From: Clostridiaceae bacterium OM02-2AC
GTDB lineage: Bacteria; Bacillota_I; Bacilli_A; Erysipelotrichales; Erysipelotrichaceae
DNA length: 64,000 bases
Assembly: GCA_003481775.1 (NCBI GenBank)
Contig: QULU01000021.1
Location: 1-64,000 of the forward strand
Direction of reading: 5' to 3'
The notes beneath the pieces are model-generated. The model was not told the origin of the DNA. It did not search any database and worked only from the letters and a program-made list of their open reading frames with translations. Below, in pieces: positions 61,951-64,000 of the stretch. Each line of letters starts with the position of its first letter. Position 1 is the first letter of the stretch. The translations under genes and the position numbers were made by a program.

Positions 61951-62427
61951 ACGTTCCCTCTTTCCGTTTGTGTTATATATCGTAAAGCCCTTACAATATA
62001 TAAAAACTCAACATTTACATAACTATATAATATATTAAATTTCCATATGTTGCAAGCTTATCTACACATAAAACCTGATAAATTCTTATAAAAACCAACA
62101 ATTTGCAGCTTTGGTGCGCTTTTTTCAAAGATAGTCTGGAAAACTAGCATTTTCAATCTGCTATAAAAAGGCGGATTTCATGAAATGTGTATGAATTTTT
62201 CATATGATATCTTTTCGTACAAACATGGAAATGCAAATTATTCTAGCGTAAATATCATGAAAAGCTACGCATGCCGCTGTTCCATGTCATTCTATATCAG
62301 GCATAAAACGCGCATATAGACCACCGCTGTATCTTTGATACTATAGCTTGTTCATCGCCCTATTTACAGATTTCATGATAGGATTACACATACAGAATAT
62401 TTCCTTTGATGAAATCATATGCTGACA
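61951..62427. other. intergenic region
   Basis: Very AT-rich upstream of the sortase cassette. No clear promoter hexamer pair was found, and no ORF. Confidence 0.35.
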
Positions 62428-63630
62428 CTACCCCTTTTTACTTTCAAACTCTTTGCATATGCTGGCGCGCTGATCCGCTTCATATAAATCAAATACTGTA
62501 AGACATAGACTGATAATTCCCTTTTTGAGCTTATCATCAGCACAGGGCAGCTTCAGATATTCCAGAAACTTCACATCATGCGCATAGGCAGGTGTTGGTC
62601 CTCCCAATGCCAGTTCGCTGTACATCATCGGGCAGACATGCGATACATTTCCTACATCACTGGAGCCGCTGGCATCTGCATCACTGTCCACAAAGTCACC
62701 GGAGCCGCAAAGCTTTGCGTTTTCCACATACAGCTGTTGAAAGCTTTCCAGATTGATTAGATCATAATAGGTATTTTCAAAATTACGATATTCCATTTGC
62801 GCCCCTGTCATCAGGGAAGCTCCCTTGGCAATGTTGATAATCTTTGCACTGATTTCCTCCATATAAGCCTTATCGGCTGCACGGATGTAAAATTTACATA
62901 CGCACAAATCCGGAATGATATTGCATGCTTCTCCACCCTTGGTGATAATTCCATGCACTCGCGTATCATTGCGCATCTGCTGCCGCAGATAACTGATTCC
63001 CGTAAACATCAGATTTACCGCATCCAATGCATTGACGCCCAGATGCGGATACGCTGCAGCATGGGCTGCTAATCCATGGAAGGTGAATTCCAGGGAATCC
63101 ATTGCCAGCGTGACGACATGCGCATTATTTTCCGCTCCCAGATGCAGCTGGAATGCAAAATCTACATCATCAAACGCACCTTCCTCAACAAGAACGCATT
63201 TTCCACCAGTTGTTTCCTCAGCCGGGGTCCCCATAATTACAATCGTTCCCTCCAGCTCCTCCTTCATTTGTGCAAACATGAGCCCCACTCCCGCACATAC
63301 CGCTCCAATCCAGTTGTGTCCGCAGGCATGTCCAAGCTCATTGTGCTCTTCTCCATAACCTGGCAGCGCATCATATTCTGCTAAAAACGCATAGGTCGGA
63401 CCTGGCTTACTACCCTTTAGCTCGCATCGAAATGCTGTCTTTAAAGAGCCGTACGGCAGCTGTACAGAAAAACCTTCCTCCTTCAGCTGTTCACAAAGAT
63501 AAGCACTTGACAAAAATTCCTGATCTCCATCCTCGGGATGGTCGTATATCCATTTGCTGATTTCCTCTGCCTTTTGCTGCACGCAATCCACATACAGCTG
63601 TTCCAGCCGCTTTTTTCTTTCATTCTTCAT
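62428..63630 (-). CDS. M20-family metallopeptidase/amidohydrolase
   Basis: 400 residues. Metal-binding and catalytic segments GHACGHN and GTPAEETTGG are readable; a dimerisation domain lies in the middle. Belongs to the AbgB/HipO-type amidohydrolases that cleave N-acyl or dipeptide-like bonds. GGGAGG precedes ATG. Located beside a peptide-binding protein gene, so it may hydrolyse imported peptides. Confidence 0.9.
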   Translation of the reverse strand: MKNERKKRLEQLYVDCVQQKAEEISKWIYDHPEDGDQEFLSSAYLCEQLKEEGFSVQLPYGSLKTAFRCELKGSKPGPTYAFLAEYDALPGYGEEHNELGHACGHNWIGAVCAGVGLMFAQMKEELEGTIVIMGTPAEETTGGKCVLVEEGAFDDVDFAFQLHLGAENNAHVVTLAMDSLEFTFHGLAAHAAAYPHLGVNALDAVNLMFTGISYLRQQMRNDTRVHGIITKGGEACNIIPDLCVCKFYIRAADKAYMEEISAKIINIAKGASLMTGAQMEYRNFENTYYDLINLESFQQLYVENAKLCGSGDFVDSDADASGSSDVGNVSHVCPMMYSELALGGPTPAYAHDVKFLEYLKLPCADDKLKKGIISLCLTVFDLYEADQRASICKEFESKKG

Positions 63631-63782
63631 ATGATAGCCTCCCTTATCCTATTTGCTTTGCTATTTCCATAACAGTCTCACATTGCCACATCCATAGAAC
63701 ATCCCTTGATCGGACGAGCAGTGAAAGCAAGACGCACACATTGAATAAGAAACAGAGAAGGGCTCCCTGTTTCTTTCTTATG

Positions 63783-64000
63783 CTATTCGATTGTTACATG
63801 TTCAAAATAGAACATTGCTGCCGGTGTACGCTCCAGCCCCTTCACACCTGGCTTTTTCAGCATTACCTGTGTATTTGTTACCAGTGGAATGAAGTAAGCC
63901 TGTTCAACGATCATGCGGTTTTCTGCATCATGCAACAGCTGCATACGCTTCGCTGCATCTGTTTCCAATGCAGCCTTCGCCATCAGATCTTCGTATTCTG
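63783..64000 (-). CDS. C-terminus of a peptide ABC transporter substrate-binding protein (partial)
   Basis: Only the last 72 or so residues are in the window; the gene continues past 64000. The segment AAKRMQLLHDAENRMIVEQAYFIPLVTNTQVMLKKPGVKGL is the C-terminal pattern of OppA/DppA-type solute-binding lipoproteins (SBP_bac_5). The stop is at 63783. Likely upstream partner of the M20 peptidase. Confidence 0.8.
   Translation of the reverse strand, partial: EYEDLMAKAALETDAAKRMQLLHDAENRMIVEQAYFIPLVTNTQVMLKKPGVKGLERTPAAMFYFEHVTIE

Overview
The window looks like chromosomal DNA of a low-to-moderate-GC Firmicute. The evidence is Gram-positive ribosome binding sites (AGGAGG), a Firmicute rRNA leader, sortase/cell-wall anchor genes, many PTS operons, and an rplJ-rplL-(RsmC-like methyltransferase)-rpoB-rpoC order. 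Protein style and gene content suggest the Erysipelotrichia (Clostridium innocuum-like), but that is inference without a database search. Almost all genes lie on the minus strand. Only the alpha/beta hydrolase and one XRE regulator are on the plus strand.

Layout. Positions 1-110 hold the promoter and leader of an rRNA operon that runs off the left edge. Next come an Lhr-type helicase (753-5015), an unrecognised gene (5399-6772) and a tRNA-Ser(CGA). The core block 7179-18277 is rpoC, rpoB, methyltransferase, rplL, rplJ, rplA, rplK (right to left in transcription order). It has separate strong promoters before rplK, rplJ and rpoB, an L10 leader/attenuator and a probable L1-binding leader. From 18775 to 24360 lie a three-gene ABC-2 exporter and a fused ABC exporter with a palindromic operator. 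From 24946 to 30402 are small regulatory and house-keeping genes: hydrolase, MerR/GyrI regulator, phosphatase, XRE regulator and a SUFU-like protein.

Positions 30403-31837 are a very AT-rich non-coding island with six tandem ~144-bp units, each holding a constant palindrome plus a second, sequence-variable inverted repeat. This is the least explained feature here. It is followed by HPr-like, HAD and MATE genes. A sigma-54-controlled mannose-family PTS operon comes next (LevR-like activator, IIA, IIB, IIC, IID, SIS-domain sugar-phosphate enzyme), with a textbook -24/-12 element.

Positions 41398-48158 carry an unrecognised membrane-anchored protein and an ECF sigma factor operon that encodes ABC-2 transport genes. 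Positions 48797-57317 hold a P-loop kinase-like gene, an ascorbate-type PTS operon (BglG-type regulator, IIA, IIB, IIC, TPR-like protein, class II aldolase), an iron alcohol dehydrogenase and an orphan fructose-type IIA. The right part has a MerR/GyrI regulator coupled to a BtrH-like protein, a compact sortase cassette (LEKTG surface protein, sortase, membrane protein), an M20 peptidase and the C-terminus of a peptide-binding protein cut by the right edge.

Taken together, the region is a core transcription/translation block next to accessory sugar uptake, drug/peptide export and surface-protein modules. Function calls come from motif reading only.
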